A stretch of DNA of 64,000 nucleotides from Ewingella americana (GTDB taxonomy: Bacteria; Pseudomonadota; Gammaproteobacteria; Enterobacterales; Enterobacteriaceae): NCBI RefSeq assembly GCF_006438725.1, contig NZ_RCZD01000011.1, positions 124,001 through 188,000 of the forward strand, read 5' to 3'. Below, piece after piece: positions 16,862 to 26,569 of this stretch (the stretch's first letter is position 1; every line of letters begins with the position of its first letter). The notes beneath the pieces were generated by a model. The model was not told the DNA's origin and did no database searches. It was given only the letters and a program-made list of their open reading frames with translations. The translations under genes and the position numbers were made by a program.

Positions 16862-17749
16862 ATGATCAAAATGACCTTCCGACAAGCGGCCCTCATGGCA
16901 ACGGCGGTGATGCCACTCCTCTTTGGCAGTGCGCCCCTGTTTGCACAAACCTCGACAAACGTGGCAGCCATTCAACAAAAACTGGCAGCGCTGGAAAAAA
17001 ATTCCGGTGGACGTCTGGGAGTGGTGCTGATCAATACCGCCGATAACACCAGGATTGAGTATCGCGGCGATGAGCGTTTTCCAATGTGCAGCACCAGTAA
17101 AGTGATGGCCGCTTCAGCGATTTTAAAACAGAGTGAGACAGAGAAAGAACTGCTGAACCAGCGAGTTGAGATCAAAAAATCCGATCTGGTCAACTACAAT
17201 CCCATTGCTGAAAAGCATCTGGATACCGGCATGACACTGGCTGAACTCAGCGCTGCTGCGCTGCAATACAGTGATAATACTGCCATGAATAAGCTTATCG
17301 CCCAGCTTGGCGGGCCTGTGGGGGTGACGAAGTTTGCCCGCTCTATCGGTGATACCACTTTCCGTCTGGACCGCACTGAGCCAACGTTGAATACCGCCAT
17401 TCCGGGTGATAAACGAGACACCACGTCGCCGCTGGCGATGGCAACCAGCCTGCACAACCTGACATTAGGCAAAGCCTTGGGTGAACCTCAGCGTGCACAG
17501 TTAGTTGAATGGCTCAAGGGTAATACCACCGGCGCCGAGAGCATCCGTGCAGGCCTGCCAGCAACGTGGGTAGTGGGTGACAAAACCGGCAGCGGCGACT
17601 ACGGCACCACTAACGATATCGCGGTGATCTGGCCGGAAAACCATCCGCCGCTGGTTGTGGTGACCTATTTCACCCAGCCGCATCAGAATGCGAAAGCGCG
17701 TAAAGATGTGCTGGCCGCCGCCGCTAAAATCGTGACGGAAGGTCTGTAA
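16862..17749 (+). CDS. bla: Class A extended-spectrum-type beta-lactamase (FONA/RAHN/CTX-M-like)
   Basis: A 295-residue periplasmic serine beta-lactamase with a signal peptide ending near APLFAQ (residue 29). Active-site elements: CSTSK (Ser77, Lys80; standard Ser70/Lys73), SDN at 137-139 (standard 130), EPTLN (Glu173; standard 166) and KTGSGDYG (Lys241; standard 234) with the Ser at standard 237 seen in CTX-M enzymes. From memory it is closest to the chromosomal FONA enzymes of Serratia fonticola and RAHN of Rahnella, which are relatives of CTX-M. No AmpR-type regulator and no ISEcp1-like element lies upstream, so it looks like a resident species gene. The ribosome site is weak, fitting low expression. 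Confidence 0.95.
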   Translation: MIKMTFRQAALMATAVMPLLFGSAPLFAQTSTNVAAIQQKLAALEKNSGGRLGVVLINTADNTRIEYRGDERFPMCSTSKVMAASAILKQSETEKELLNQRVEIKKSDLVNYNPIAEKHLDTGMTLAELSAAALQYSDNTAMNKLIAQLGGPVGVTKFARSIGDTTFRLDRTEPTLNTAIPGDKRDTTSPLAMATSLHNLTLGKALGEPQRAQLVEWLKGNTTGAESIRAGLPATWVVGDKTGSGDYGTTNDIAVIWPENHPPLVVVTYFTQPHQNAKARKDVLAAAAKIVTEGL

Positions 17750-17754
17750 TCTTT

Positions 17755-17786
17755 GTATTCCATGGGGTAAAAACCCCATGGAATAC
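17755..17786. terminator. 14-bp perfect hairpin between convergent genes
   Basis: GTATTCCATGGGGT (17755-17768) and its exact complement (17773-17786) close on an AAAA loop, five bases after the beta-lactamase stop and six before the stop of the facing gene. There is no strong U-tract on either side, but its position suggests it ends both messages. Confidence 0.6.
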
Positions 17787-17792
17787 CCATCA

Positions 17793-18860
17793 CTAAGGAA
17801 CCAGACACGCAGCACCTTCTGTCATTGATTTGCTGTTTGAAGTAGTGTGACCGTCAGAAATATACATATAATACCCGTGACTAGACCACTCATCGCTAGA
17901 CCAGACAACAGACCCGGCAACTTTGGCTCCATCTACCGAAACATTCCCCCACTCCTGCCACAAAGTAGCAGAAGGTATCTCCCTTTTATTAGCAGCGCCG
18001 GTTGACAACTGATTGAGTGCTGGCATGGTGTATCCTTGTTCCGTACACCAGGCATCAGCTTCATACCAGCTGCGTCCTACCGTACTGAAAACATAGAAAA
18101 GGTCGGGATTAAACGTAATAGTATTACTGACTTCCTCATTAGTGGCCGTGAAAGTCACTGCGCCTTTTGATTTAAACGTCACCAGACCGCTGGATGAAAC
18201 GGTAGCAATCTCATCATTACTGCTTTTCCAGGTCACCTGGGAGGCAACATTGTCGGTTTCCAACTGTAATTTGGCGCCATTCCAGCCAGTACGCAAAATG
18301 AGATCGGCCGCTACAGTCTTACTTTGTGTGGTGCCGGGTGCCACGGTGTACTCGGTGATATTGATAGCATGCGGGTTAACAGGCCCATCAACAATATTGT
18401 CATCCTGATCGTAATTACTGATGTCGTCTATCGTCAGGAGATCGTTTTCACGTGGGTCACCGGTTAGCGTTTTGGGTTGCAGACTGACGCCAATAAAGCA
18501 GCCCAGATCCTGCGAGGTAATGGTGTAACTGTCCACACCGGTTGCCAAAACACGCTGCCCTTTTTGCGGATGATCGCAACGCCAGACCACGGAAGCGAGC
18601 GACGCATCAGCATCACCTTCGTTGTCGAGCAATTTCCATGAGAGTTTCACCGTGTCATTTACATCCAGGTCATGATCGGTTTCGTGTTTATCATCTTTAG
18701 TAAAATTCACTTTCCCGCTTTCGCCAGCGACGTTGAAGAACGAGGGAGGGGTTCCGATGAGGTGGCCGGTTGAGGGTGTTGTCATCTCAGCATGACACAG
18801 CGTATTCAGTGAGAGGAACATCAAGCAGGAGAGTGCAGAATACTTCAATAATTTTGCCAT
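17793..18860 (-). CDS. Secreted Ig-like/lectin-like partner of the inverse autotransporter
   Basis: A 355-residue exported protein. Residues 1-24 are a signal peptide (ending CHA). The mature start EMTTPSTGHLIGTPPSF and the following domain (to about 165) match the N-terminal domain of the next gene upstream (EMTESAGQLIGTVPVL, ...LTIDDIS versus ...ITIADVS). Next comes a bacterial Ig-like BIG2 unit (TWKSSNDEIATVSSSGLVTF, about 205-245). The C-terminal about 100 residues (SWYEADAWCTEQGYTMPALNQL ... ACLVP) look like a C-type-lectin-like domain of the sort that tips invasins. Third gene of a leftward group with 18952 and 19882. It could be the ZirU-like secreted partner; the lectin-like end is the unusual part. 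Confidence 0.7.
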   Translation of the reverse strand: MAKLLKYSALSCLMFLSLNTLCHAEMTTPSTGHLIGTPPSFFNVAGESGKVNFTKDDKHETDHDLDVNDTVKLSWKLLDNEGDADASLASVVWRCDHPQKGQRVLATGVDSYTITSQDLGCFIGVSLQPKTLTGDPRENDLLTIDDISNYDQDDNIVDGPVNPHAINITEYTVAPGTTQSKTVAADLILRTGWNGAKLQLETDNVASQVTWKSSNDEIATVSSSGLVTFKSKGAVTFTATNEEVSNTITFNPDLFYVFSTVGRSWYEADAWCTEQGYTMPALNQLSTGAANKREIPSATLWQEWGNVSVDGAKVAGSVVWSSDEWSSHGYYMYISDGHTTSNSKSMTEGAACLVP

Positions 18861-18951
18861 GATGGTTTCATCCTATGCGCGAACGAGGGTGTAAAAAATT
18901 GAGCACTTGCGTGCTCAATTTTCATGATCGACTCGTCGCTATTTCACGCCC

Positions 18952-19824
18952 TTATTTATGGCTACTTTTCAGCAGTGGTGTGTAGTCAACTTTCAGACTG
19001 TAACCCTGAACACCGTCTGCGCCGGCCGTCGCAAAGACATTCGTTGCCAGAGCATTGGTTGCAGGGATAGACAGATCTTTATTATTCGTTGAAGTAACCG
19101 CATAACCGCCCGCTGTACCGGTAGTGGCACTGGTGCCATCAAAGACCCATTTGTAGCTGTAGTTACTCGTCGCTTCAATTTCGCCAGCGTCCCAGACGCT
19201 GTTGTTATTAGCGTCATACCAGGCTTTGAACTGATAAGTATGACCAACCAGTAACTGACTATCTTCCTTACCAATGAGGTTAACGGTAGGTGATGCGGAA
19301 TCGACGATCATCACGCCAATATTGCCGCCGACAACCGGACCGGTTGGAATGCCATCTGTCGCGTCGTTGGTACTGACATCAGCAATGGTGATCAGCTGGC
19401 CTTTAGCCGGTGTACCCGTTGAGGTCTGTTCGGTGATTTCTGCGCCAAGGTAACGACCTGCATCTGATGCCTGCAGGGTATACCCCACCTTTCCATCATT
19501 ATCTAACGCGATTTTGTCGCCACCTTTACCATCACTGGTGGTGTACCACTTGATGGTGGTTTTACTGCTGTCGGTATCGCCTTCTGCGTCGGTGAAGCCA
19601 TAGCTCAACGTGATGGTATCGCCCGGAGACATCGCTTCGGTTGAACCGCTTTCGTGGCCGTTAGAGAAAGAGACGCTGTGGTCGGTAGAACTGCTCCCTG
19701 TTCCTTTTAATACCGGAACAGTACCGATCAATTGCCCGGCGGACTCGGTCATTTCTGCCATCGCGAGATGGGAGCAGCCTACAAATAACAGGCTGGCAAG
19801 AAGCGTTTTGTTGAAGGTTTTCAT
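18952..19824 (-). CDS. SinI/ZirS-like secreted autotransporter-associated protein
   Basis: A 290-residue exported protein. I start at MKTFNKTLLASLLF (ATG 19824), which gives a clean signal peptide ending LAMA; a second in-frame ATG lies 12 bases upstream and neither has a strong ribosome site. Two domains follow: an N-terminal one (AEMTESAGQLIGTVP to about 160) shared with the downstream gene, and a C-terminal one (LLVGHTYQFKAWYDANNNSV ... GVQGYSLKVDYTP) shared with the C-terminus of the upstream beta-barrel protein (LQSGHEYQFRVAYDSNGNGK ... GIQGYELKVDFEP). In the ZirTS system of Salmonella such proteins use the inverse autotransporter for export and bind it through Ig-like domains. Confidence 0.82.
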   Translation of the reverse strand: MKTFNKTLLASLLFVGCSHLAMAEMTESAGQLIGTVPVLKGTGSSSTDHSVSFSNGHESGSTEAMSPGDTITLSYGFTDAEGDTDSSKTTIKWYTTSDGKGGDKIALDNDGKVGYTLQASDAGRYLGAEITEQTSTGTPAKGQLITIADVSTNDATDGIPTGPVVGGNIGVMIVDSASPTVNLIGKEDSQLLVGHTYQFKAWYDANNNSVWDAGEIEATSNYSYKWVFDGTSATTGTAGGYAVTSTNNKDLSIPATNALATNVFATAGADGVQGYSLKVDYTPLLKSSHK

Positions 19825-19881
19825 ATCAGTCATCATTCAGTAAGTTTATGTTATAAATAGCCAAATAATTGGTTAACAACT

Positions 19882-22137
19882 TTATTGGCTGCTTGCAGTA
19901 TTAAGTAATTTCAAACCGGCTGATGATGGTTCAAAATCGACTTTTAATTCGTATCCCTGAATTCCGCTTTTTCCTGCCGCCGCAAACACTTGCGTAGCCT
20001 GGGCGTTTTCTACCGGAATCGTCAGGTTATGATTATTGGTATCCTGATTGGCATACCCACCTTTTTCACCCTGATCATTCACTCCATCAAATACCCACTT
20101 GTAATTCACCAGTGAGGCAATCAGTGTCGGGTTGGTGTCTGAAATATTTTCACGGTCTGAAGTATCCCATTTACCGTTGCCATTACTGTCGTACGCCACC
20201 CTGAACTGATATTCATGGCCAGATTGTAATTTATTCCCTTTCAGTTCAGTCAGGTTCACATTAGGGTTTTGTACATCAACAATGGCTGTCACAATATCCT
20301 TATTACCTGTACTAAATTCGATATAAACAGAATTCGTCTTTTTAGTATCATCATCTATCGGCGTTGCAACGGCGGTGAATACACCGGGTAACGTACTGGC
20401 AATAGAGGTATTCCCTTGAGTCGGTGATTTAACATAGTAAATACAGCCAGAGGTCTTATCACATTCACTTTGCGAATTGTGAATTGTGACTTCGTGCTCC
20501 TGATTTTTATCCGACACGGAATAAATATGGAATTTCATATTGGTATTTTCAGCCGGTAGCGACGTCGTTTCCCCTTGCAAGCCAGAAACTTTAGTGCCTG
20601 TTGCCGCCAGCTCAACAGTATTTTTACCGTTGGCCGTCTGTTTAATGGCTTTATTATTATTGGGTGAATTGCTGATCAGCAACTGATAACTCACTGGCGC
20701 TTCCACCACTTTAATTTTGACGACATTAGACTGTTTAGTATTGCCATTATCATCCGTAATAGTCACCGCCAATTGATACTCATTGGCATTACTTGCCGCT
20801 GAGTTCACCCAGGCAGGGAACGTCAATGTCCAGTGATTATCCTTCCCTGCACCAATATTACTCTGCGGCGATAATGCCGGTAACCCTAGAGCAGACTCTG
20901 CGGAGAATCCGCCCACAGGGACCCACTGGGCTGATTTAATTTTCCGATGCGATTTGATGTCAGCATTCAGTGTCCAGTGGCAACCTTCATAAGCTTCGGC
21001 AAGATCAGGCTGGTCGGAAATAATACACTGCGGTGCGGTCCCGGTCGGCTTGAGATAAGTATCAATATCCAGATCTTTGACTTCGCGGTACTCAAGAACA
21101 ATGTCATTGTTGCGATCAACAAAATCCATGCGGCTACCGGCCAGCGTGCGCATCGCACTCACTGCCGACGGATCCAACTGCTTAGATATTGGCACACCGA
21201 TATGGTAATCCACGGCAATATTGGCTGTCAGTTCGGTGCTGTCCGTATTGCCTTTTTTATAGCCCACCCCCATGGTGACCAAAGGCACTGGAGTGTAATC
21301 CACACCCACCGTCACGGCTGAAGGGTCTTCCTGCAAATCATCAATACCAAACAGCGCAACCTGATCACCATAATATTGTTCATATACCAGTGAGGCACCC
21401 AATTGCGGATATGAAGGCAGATAGGTCTGCAGACGCACATCCCAACCTTCTGCCGGTCGTTCTTCATAATTATCAAAGTCTTTCGACGTTTTCCACTCGG
21501 AAAGAGGAATATAATAATTGCCGCTGAACTTTAAATAGTTGGTCCAGACTTCCGTCCCCATACTTCCCCGGCGATGACCCCGACTGATGTCATAATCATA
21601 AAAAGCATTAACGCCGACCAACCAATCTTTATTAAGGTTATATCTAACTCCCGCACCCAGGTTAGCAATATTACGGCCATCTTTACTGTGTGTTGAGAAT
21701 TGATTGAATAACAAAGTACTTTCACCCGCGTACCAGGGGATTAAGTAATCCAGTGATGAACCATCAAGGCTGCCATCATTAAGGGTTAAATTGGTTCTGA
21801 CATGCCCGTAAGGTGACAGTAACGCTTCGACTTTCGATTGCGCCGTGCTGGTGACTGCACTTTTCCCATATTGATAAAGTTGATTCGTCGCACCGTCTAC
21901 TGTCAAATTTTGGAAATTCTGTTGAGCTTCACTCATTAATGTTTGCGCTGAGCGGCTCTCTACGTTTTTCTCATTTTTTTCACTTTGTGTCGAAGGCAAC
22001 GTTGCGTCTTTATTATCAGAATAGACGTCACCGCCGCCTAAAGTAGGTAATGCGATTCCATCACGTGCATAGGCAGAAAAACTCATTAAAATACAGATGA
22101 GTACTTTCGCATATTCGAAGTATATATTTTTTTTCAT
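19882..22137 (-). CDS. Inverse autotransporter (intimin/invasin-type, SinH/ZirT-like)
   Basis: A 751-residue outer-membrane protein. After the signal peptide (about 1-24, ending AYA) come a linker and the inverse-autotransporter beta-barrel (about 95-340), with DYLIPWYAGESTLLFNQFSTH, NLGAGVRYNLNKDWLVGVNAF, RGSMGTEVW and LGASLVYEQYYGDQVALFG as diagnostic strands. A linker (VDRNNDIVLEYREVKDL) leads to passenger Ig-like domains (about 410-500 and 500-610) and a final domain (about 615-740) that is shared with the next gene. There is no LysM domain. First gene of a three-gene leftward group (57- and 91-base gaps). Likely an adhesin, or a docking barrel for the two secreted partners. Confidence 0.88.
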   Translation of the reverse strand: MKKNIYFEYAKVLICILMSFSAYARDGIALPTLGGGDVYSDNKDATLPSTQSEKNEKNVESRSAQTLMSEAQQNFQNLTVDGATNQLYQYGKSAVTSTAQSKVEALLSPYGHVRTNLTLNDGSLDGSSLDYLIPWYAGESTLLFNQFSTHSKDGRNIANLGAGVRYNLNKDWLVGVNAFYDYDISRGHRRGSMGTEVWTNYLKFSGNYYIPLSEWKTSKDFDNYEERPAEGWDVRLQTYLPSYPQLGASLVYEQYYGDQVALFGIDDLQEDPSAVTVGVDYTPVPLVTMGVGYKKGNTDSTELTANIAVDYHIGVPISKQLDPSAVSAMRTLAGSRMDFVDRNNDIVLEYREVKDLDIDTYLKPTGTAPQCIISDQPDLAEAYEGCHWTLNADIKSHRKIKSAQWVPVGGFSAESALGLPALSPQSNIGAGKDNHWTLTFPAWVNSAASNANEYQLAVTITDDNGNTKQSNVVKIKVVEAPVSYQLLISNSPNNNKAIKQTANGKNTVELAATGTKVSGLQGETTSLPAENTNMKFHIYSVSDKNQEHEVTIHNSQSECDKTSGCIYYVKSPTQGNTSIASTLPGVFTAVATPIDDDTKKTNSVYIEFSTGNKDIVTAIVDVQNPNVNLTELKGNKLQSGHEYQFRVAYDSNGNGKWDTSDRENISDTNPTLIASLVNYKWVFDGVNDQGEKGGYANQDTNNHNLTIPVENAQATQVFAAAGKSGIQGYELKVDFEPSSAGLKLLNTASSQ

Positions 22138-22515
22138 ATCGTAATATCAATGTTAGATAAAATATTTCAAAATATGGCCGATGGATATATCAGTAGACAC
22201 TCTGTAATAACAACACCCCTATTAACAGGAGGCGCGTTTATGAACATTAATTTCAGACATTCCTTCGCCAGGGAAAATTTCACGTGAGATCCGAGAAATA
22301 AATCATAGTGTTCTTCTTCATGAAGATATTTATAAAAATGGATAAATGAGATGTTGTTTCCATCAACTCAGTGAATGCATCATACCTTTAATTACCCTTT
22401 ATTTATATATCCAAAATTGGATACCAATTTGGAATGGATTATAAGGAGAGAGATTTCCCGCCGTTGTTGGTAATCCGTCTCTTTATGGCCCTGATCAAAC
22501 CGTCACACTGGGTCA
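22138..22515. other. AT-rich gap upstream of the inverse autotransporter
   Basis: No larger gene. Contents: the tiny frame at 22240-22287 and a paired motif CCAAAATTGG / CCAATTTGG at 22411-22432. The autotransporter promoter must lie here, but I cannot fix its elements. Confidence 0.45.
22240..22287 (+). CDS. Possible 15-codon open frame with ideal ribosome site
   Basis: AGGAGG at 22227-22232 stands seven bases before an ATG that opens MNINFRHSFARENFT and a stop. This is the best ribosome site in the region, yet it serves no longer frame. It could be a leader peptide or a chance match. It lies in the 425-base gap between the divergent inverse autotransporter and the TetR gene. Confidence 0.3.
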   Translation: MNINFRHSFARENFT

Positions 22516-22537
22516 TTTGCGAACGAGCGTTCTCAAA
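22516..22537. promoter_or_regulatory. Likely operator of the TetR regulator
   Basis: TTTGCGAACG, AG, CGTTCTCAAA form a 22-base palindrome with a single mismatch, 27 bases before the chosen TetR start. Size and symmetry fit a TetR dimer site, so autorepression of the TetR-SMR unit is likely. Confidence 0.6.
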
Positions 22538-22563
22538 ACTTGAACATCCGTCCAACATTTGGC

Positions 22564-23226
22564 ATGATGCACGTCTCCTTCCTTTACCGCTGGTCACTTC
22601 CCGTGGTTTATCTGTGTAAACAAGATCGCAAAGCCGCCATTTTACAGGCTGCTGCACGCATCGCGCTGGATGAGGGTCTGGCATCGACCACTGTTCGCCG
22701 GGTGGCCAGCGAAGCGGACACCGCAGCAGGGCAAGTTCATCATCATTTTTCCAGCGCGGCCGCGTTGCGGGCAGAAGCCTACCTGCTGGTGATGCGCAAC
22801 ATGCAGCAGTCATTGGCGTTGACCAGCCGTCACTTAATGCCATTTGAGCGCATACGGCTGTATTTGATCGATGCCAAAGATCAGCACTACACCCGGGTCA
22901 TTCGCCTGTGGCGTGAAGCGATGCTGTTAACCGAACAAGATGAATTAATGCGAACCGCTTTCGCCAGCTCATTGTCTGACTGGCACAGGCTGGTTAAGCA
23001 GGTGATAGAAGAAGGCAGGGTAAGTGGCGAGTTTAAAAGTGGGGAGTGCGCAGATGACATTGCCTGGCGCCTTATAGGCCTGAGCAGCAGTCTCGACGGC
23101 ATGGCGCGTCTTGCTTCGCTGGGCCTCACCGAACAGCGCGTTGCCCATAACCTAAACCGCGCAATTGACATTGAATTACGGTGTACTTCACATTGTGACG
23201 CCATTTCGGCACAAGGAACTGTTTAA
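22564..23226 (+). CDS. TetR-family repressor of the adjacent SMR efflux gene
   Basis: About 220 residues. The helix-turn-helix is RKAAILQAAARIALDEGL followed by TTVRRVASEADTAAGQVHHHF, the form found in a branch of TetR proteins with QVHHHFSS. The C-terminal half is helical and would bind the inducer. The start is uncertain: I use the ATG at 22564; a TTG at 22540 lies in the same frame. The stop and the next gene's start share one base (TAATG), so it is translated together with the SMR pump and most likely controls it through the palindrome at 22516-22537. Confidence 0.85.
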   Translation: MMHVSFLYRWSLPVVYLCKQDRKAAILQAAARIALDEGLASTTVRRVASEADTAAGQVHHHFSSAAALRAEAYLLVMRNMQQSLALTSRHLMPFERIRLYLIDAKDQHYTRVIRLWREAMLLTEQDELMRTAFASSLSDWHRLVKQVIEEGRVSGEFKSGECADDIAWRLIGLSSSLDGMARLASLGLTEQRVAHNLNRAIDIELRCTSHCDAISAQGTV

Positions 23227-23561
23227 TGTTTATCACTTATTTATATCTTTGTATCGCCATTATGGCTGAGGTCATCGCGACCAGCAGTCTCAAAAGTTCC
23301 GAAGGGTTCAGCCGGTTCTGGCCCAGCCTGATTTGTATTGTCGGTTACGGACTGGCGGTCTTCCTGCTCTCATTGACGCTGCGTACTCTGCCAACCGGCA
23401 TCGCGTATGCCATCTGGTCCGGTATAGGCATTGTGCTGGTATCAGCGATAGGCTGGGTCTATTACGGGCAGAAACTCGATACCCCGGCTATCATCGGCCT
23501 AAGTCTTATCATCGCTGGGGTTATTGTGGTAAACGTTTTCTCAAAATCCATTGCGCACTGA
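23226..23561 (+). CDS. Small multidrug resistance (EmrE/QacE-type) efflux protein
   Basis: A 111-residue, four-helix inner-membrane proton antiporter. Helix 1 holds the essential Glu in LYLCIAIMAEVIATSSLKSSEGF, the EmrE/QacE signature. AYAIWSGIGIVLVSAIGWVYYGQ and ALRTLP-like LRTLPTGIAYAIW are typical of multidrug (not guanidinium) members. It exports quaternary cations as a dual-topology dimer. Co-translated with the TetR gene just upstream. A second SMR gene, sugE, at 55937 belongs to the guanidinium branch. Confidence 0.9.
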   Translation: MFITYLYLCIAIMAEVIATSSLKSSEGFSRFWPSLICIVGYGLAVFLLSLTLRTLPTGIAYAIWSGIGIVLVSAIGWVYYGQKLDTPAIIGLSLIIAGVIVVNVFSKSIAH

Positions 23562-23639
23562 GTAATAAAAAAGTGACATAGCTTTCCGTGCTGCGAGTGC
23601 GGACATTAGTTTCATCATCAGGACCGTCTGGAGTGCATT

Positions 23640-24506
23640 TTGTACAACGTAGATAAACCCGATTTTCATGATCAGTTGATTAAAGAGCTGTTGTATTGGA
23701 TTGAAGTGAATCTGAACGATCGCCTGACGATGGAAAGTGCGTCAAAGAAAACCGGTTATTCGCCCTGGTATCTGCAACGGTTGTTCAAGAGCAAAACCGG
23801 CTATGCGCTGGGCAAATATATCCGCGATCGTCGCCTGACGATGGCGGCGGTTGCGCTGCGCCTGACCAATATGCCGATCCTGGATATTTCGCTCTATTAC
23901 TCTTACGACTCACAGCAAACGTTTACCCGTTCGTTTAAAAAGAACTTCGCCGAAACGCCGGCCGTATTTCGCCGTAACCGTGAGTGGGATATGGGTGGCA
24001 TCACCGCACCACTGCTGATTGATGACTTTCCGCAACCCGATTACGAGATAGTTAACATGCCAGAGATGGCTTTTGTCGGTCAAACCACGCGCCATACTTA
24101 TCCCATTGAAGCCCTGTTCAATCCGAAAAACCACGTCCACCGCGACGCCCTGCTCAACTACCTGAAAGAGCCTGAATCCATGCAGGGAGAAGTGTGGGGG
24201 CTGTCGGACTGTGGACCAGGCGAAGAACTGACGTCGGTGATGGAGATGGCCTATACCTACGGGCGGGAAAAAACAACGGATAACAGCGATAACAAAGCCG
24301 CTACGCTGACTGTTCCGGCAGGGCGCTATTTGAAGATCGACTATCCACACGAACTCGGCCGCCTCAATGACTATATCCTCTACCTTTACTCGGTATTTTT
24401 ACCGACGCTTGGCTTGCAGTTCCGTATGAGCCATGATCTGGAAAAATACTCCCAGGCCACCGCCCGTAATGGCATTACCTGCGAATATTACATTCCGGTG
24501 GTGTAA
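23640..24506 (+). CDS. Rob-like AraC-family regulator with effector-binding domain
   Basis: A 288-residue regulator. The N-terminal AraC/XylS domain (about 8-110) has both helix-turn-helix units: LTMESASKKTGYSPWYLQRLF and ILDISLYYSYDSQQTFTRSFK. The C-terminal GyrI-like domain (about 125-288) is that of Rob. Rob, SoxS and MarA relatives turn on efflux and stress genes. The start is TTG at 23640: GGAG at 23630-23633 stands six bases before it, and no ATG in frame is better placed. A bidirectional terminator follows. Probably an accessory Rob paralogue rather than Rob itself, since the neighbourhood is not that of rob. Confidence 0.85.
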   Translation: MYNVDKPDFHDQLIKELLYWIEVNLNDRLTMESASKKTGYSPWYLQRLFKSKTGYALGKYIRDRRLTMAAVALRLTNMPILDISLYYSYDSQQTFTRSFKKNFAETPAVFRRNREWDMGGITAPLLIDDFPQPDYEIVNMPEMAFVGQTTRHTYPIEALFNPKNHVHRDALLNYLKEPESMQGEVWGLSDCGPGEELTSVMEMAYTYGREKTTDNSDNKAATLTVPAGRYLKIDYPHELGRLNDYILYLYSVFLPTLGLQFRMSHDLEKYSQATARNGITCEYYIPVV

Positions 24507-24535
24507 CATTTATTTAGCTGGCAAACCAGAATGCA

Positions 24536-24562
24536 AAAAGCCTCCGTATTAGGGAGGCTTTT
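24536..24562. terminator. Bidirectional intrinsic terminator
   Basis: AAAAGCCTCC (24536-24545) and GGAGGCTTTT (24553-24562) form a 10-bp stem with A and T tails on both sides. It separates the Rob-like gene from the facing budC gene. Confidence 0.9.
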
Positions 24563-24586
24563 GTTTGTGCTGCCATCGCGTTTAAC

Positions 24587-25378
<792 letters not shown>

Positions 25379-25587
25379 CTATGTATTGGGTTTCAGGTAC
25401 TTCTCATAACAAACCGGACACTCCGTCCAATAATTCTTGCTGAGAAGTTAGGATTATTGTTACCTCTCAACAGGAGTAGGCGCAAATATTAGCCACGGGA
25501 AGTAACTAATTTCCGAATGCAGAAAAGAGGAAAGTGTAAAGCTGAGCGTGCAAGGGTATGAACGCAAACACCCTTTATTTCAGTGAG

Positions 25588-26478
25588 CTACAGAAGAGTA
25601 AACGTTTTTACCTTCTCCACCATCAGCCGTTGTAATAATTGCACGGCAGCATTAGATGTCTTTCCTTTATGCAACAGCGAGATACCTAGCTGGCCAGGTG
25701 AAGGTAAAATACCGGTGATCACGCTCAACGTCTCCGGCATGCCAATGCGGGTTCGCAACGTCACCCCAAGCCCGGCCTGAACACCAGCCCAGATGCCGCT
25801 GAGACTGTGGCAGGAAAACACGATCCGCCACGGGATCCCTGCCTGGTCAAGCGCAGCAATGGCACGGGAGCGAATCAGACAAGGCGCGTCAAACATCACC
25901 AACGGCAGCGGTTCGCCATCCGCCAGATAGGCGTGAATATCCCTGTCTGGGTGGTGGATCCACTCCAGAGGACAGTGGCCGATGGGCTGGTATTCCGGCA
26001 ATGCTTTTTCTGGTTGCCACAGAAGTGCCAAATCAAGTTTGCCGGCTGCCATACCGTCGAGCAGCGCCTGATTTCTGTCTACCTGGGCATAGATTTTCAC
26101 CCCCGGATGCTGCTGGCTAAACTTTCCGAGGACCTCCGGCATGGCTGACTCACCAAAATCCTCCTGCATACCCAGCCGTACTTCTCCCTGGAGCAACTCG
26201 CCCTTAATTGCCAACTGTGCCTCGTCATTGAGTGCCAGTAAGCGACGGGCATAACTGATTAACATTTCACCGCTGGGGGTCAGCACGAGATGGCGTCCGT
26301 TTTTTACCACCAGTGCCGTACCGCACTGCTGCTCCAGCTTTTTTAACTGAGCACTGACCGCCGACGTTGAACGACACAAACGTTGTGCCGCCAACGCGAA
26401 GCTGCCGCACTCAATACCCAGCACAAAACTGCGCAGGGCGTCGGTGTCCAGAGAGACCGGGAGTTTGTCCACAATCAT
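25588..26478 (-). CDS. LysR-family regulator
   Basis: About 296 residues. The winged helix is DTDALRSFVLGIECGSFALA followed by AQRLCRSTSAVSAQLKKLEQ; the remaining part is a periplasmic-binding-protein-like effector domain. I start at MIVDKLPVSLD (26478), since the upstream frame would add an atypical tail. It is divergent from the CMD/tautomerase pair, whose first start is 91 bases away, so it probably controls that pair. The effector is unknown. Confidence 0.87.
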   Translation of the reverse strand: MIVDKLPVSLDTDALRSFVLGIECGSFALAAQRLCRSTSAVSAQLKKLEQQCGTALVVKNGRHLVLTPSGEMLISYARRLLALNDEAQLAIKGELLQGEVRLGMQEDFGESAMPEVLGKFSQQHPGVKIYAQVDRNQALLDGMAAGKLDLALLWQPEKALPEYQPIGHCPLEWIHHPDRDIHAYLADGEPLPLVMFDAPCLIRSRAIAALDQAGIPWRIVFSCHSLSGIWAGVQAGLGVTLRTRIGMPETLSVITGILPSPGQLGISLLHKGKTSNAAVQLLQRLMVEKVKTFTLL

Positions 26479-26569
26479 CCTTAAATTCGGGATTAAAAGT
26501 TCTGAATATTTTGATTTTCTGCACAGTATCATCACGGCATAGTATTTTCACTCACAATGGAGAAAAACT

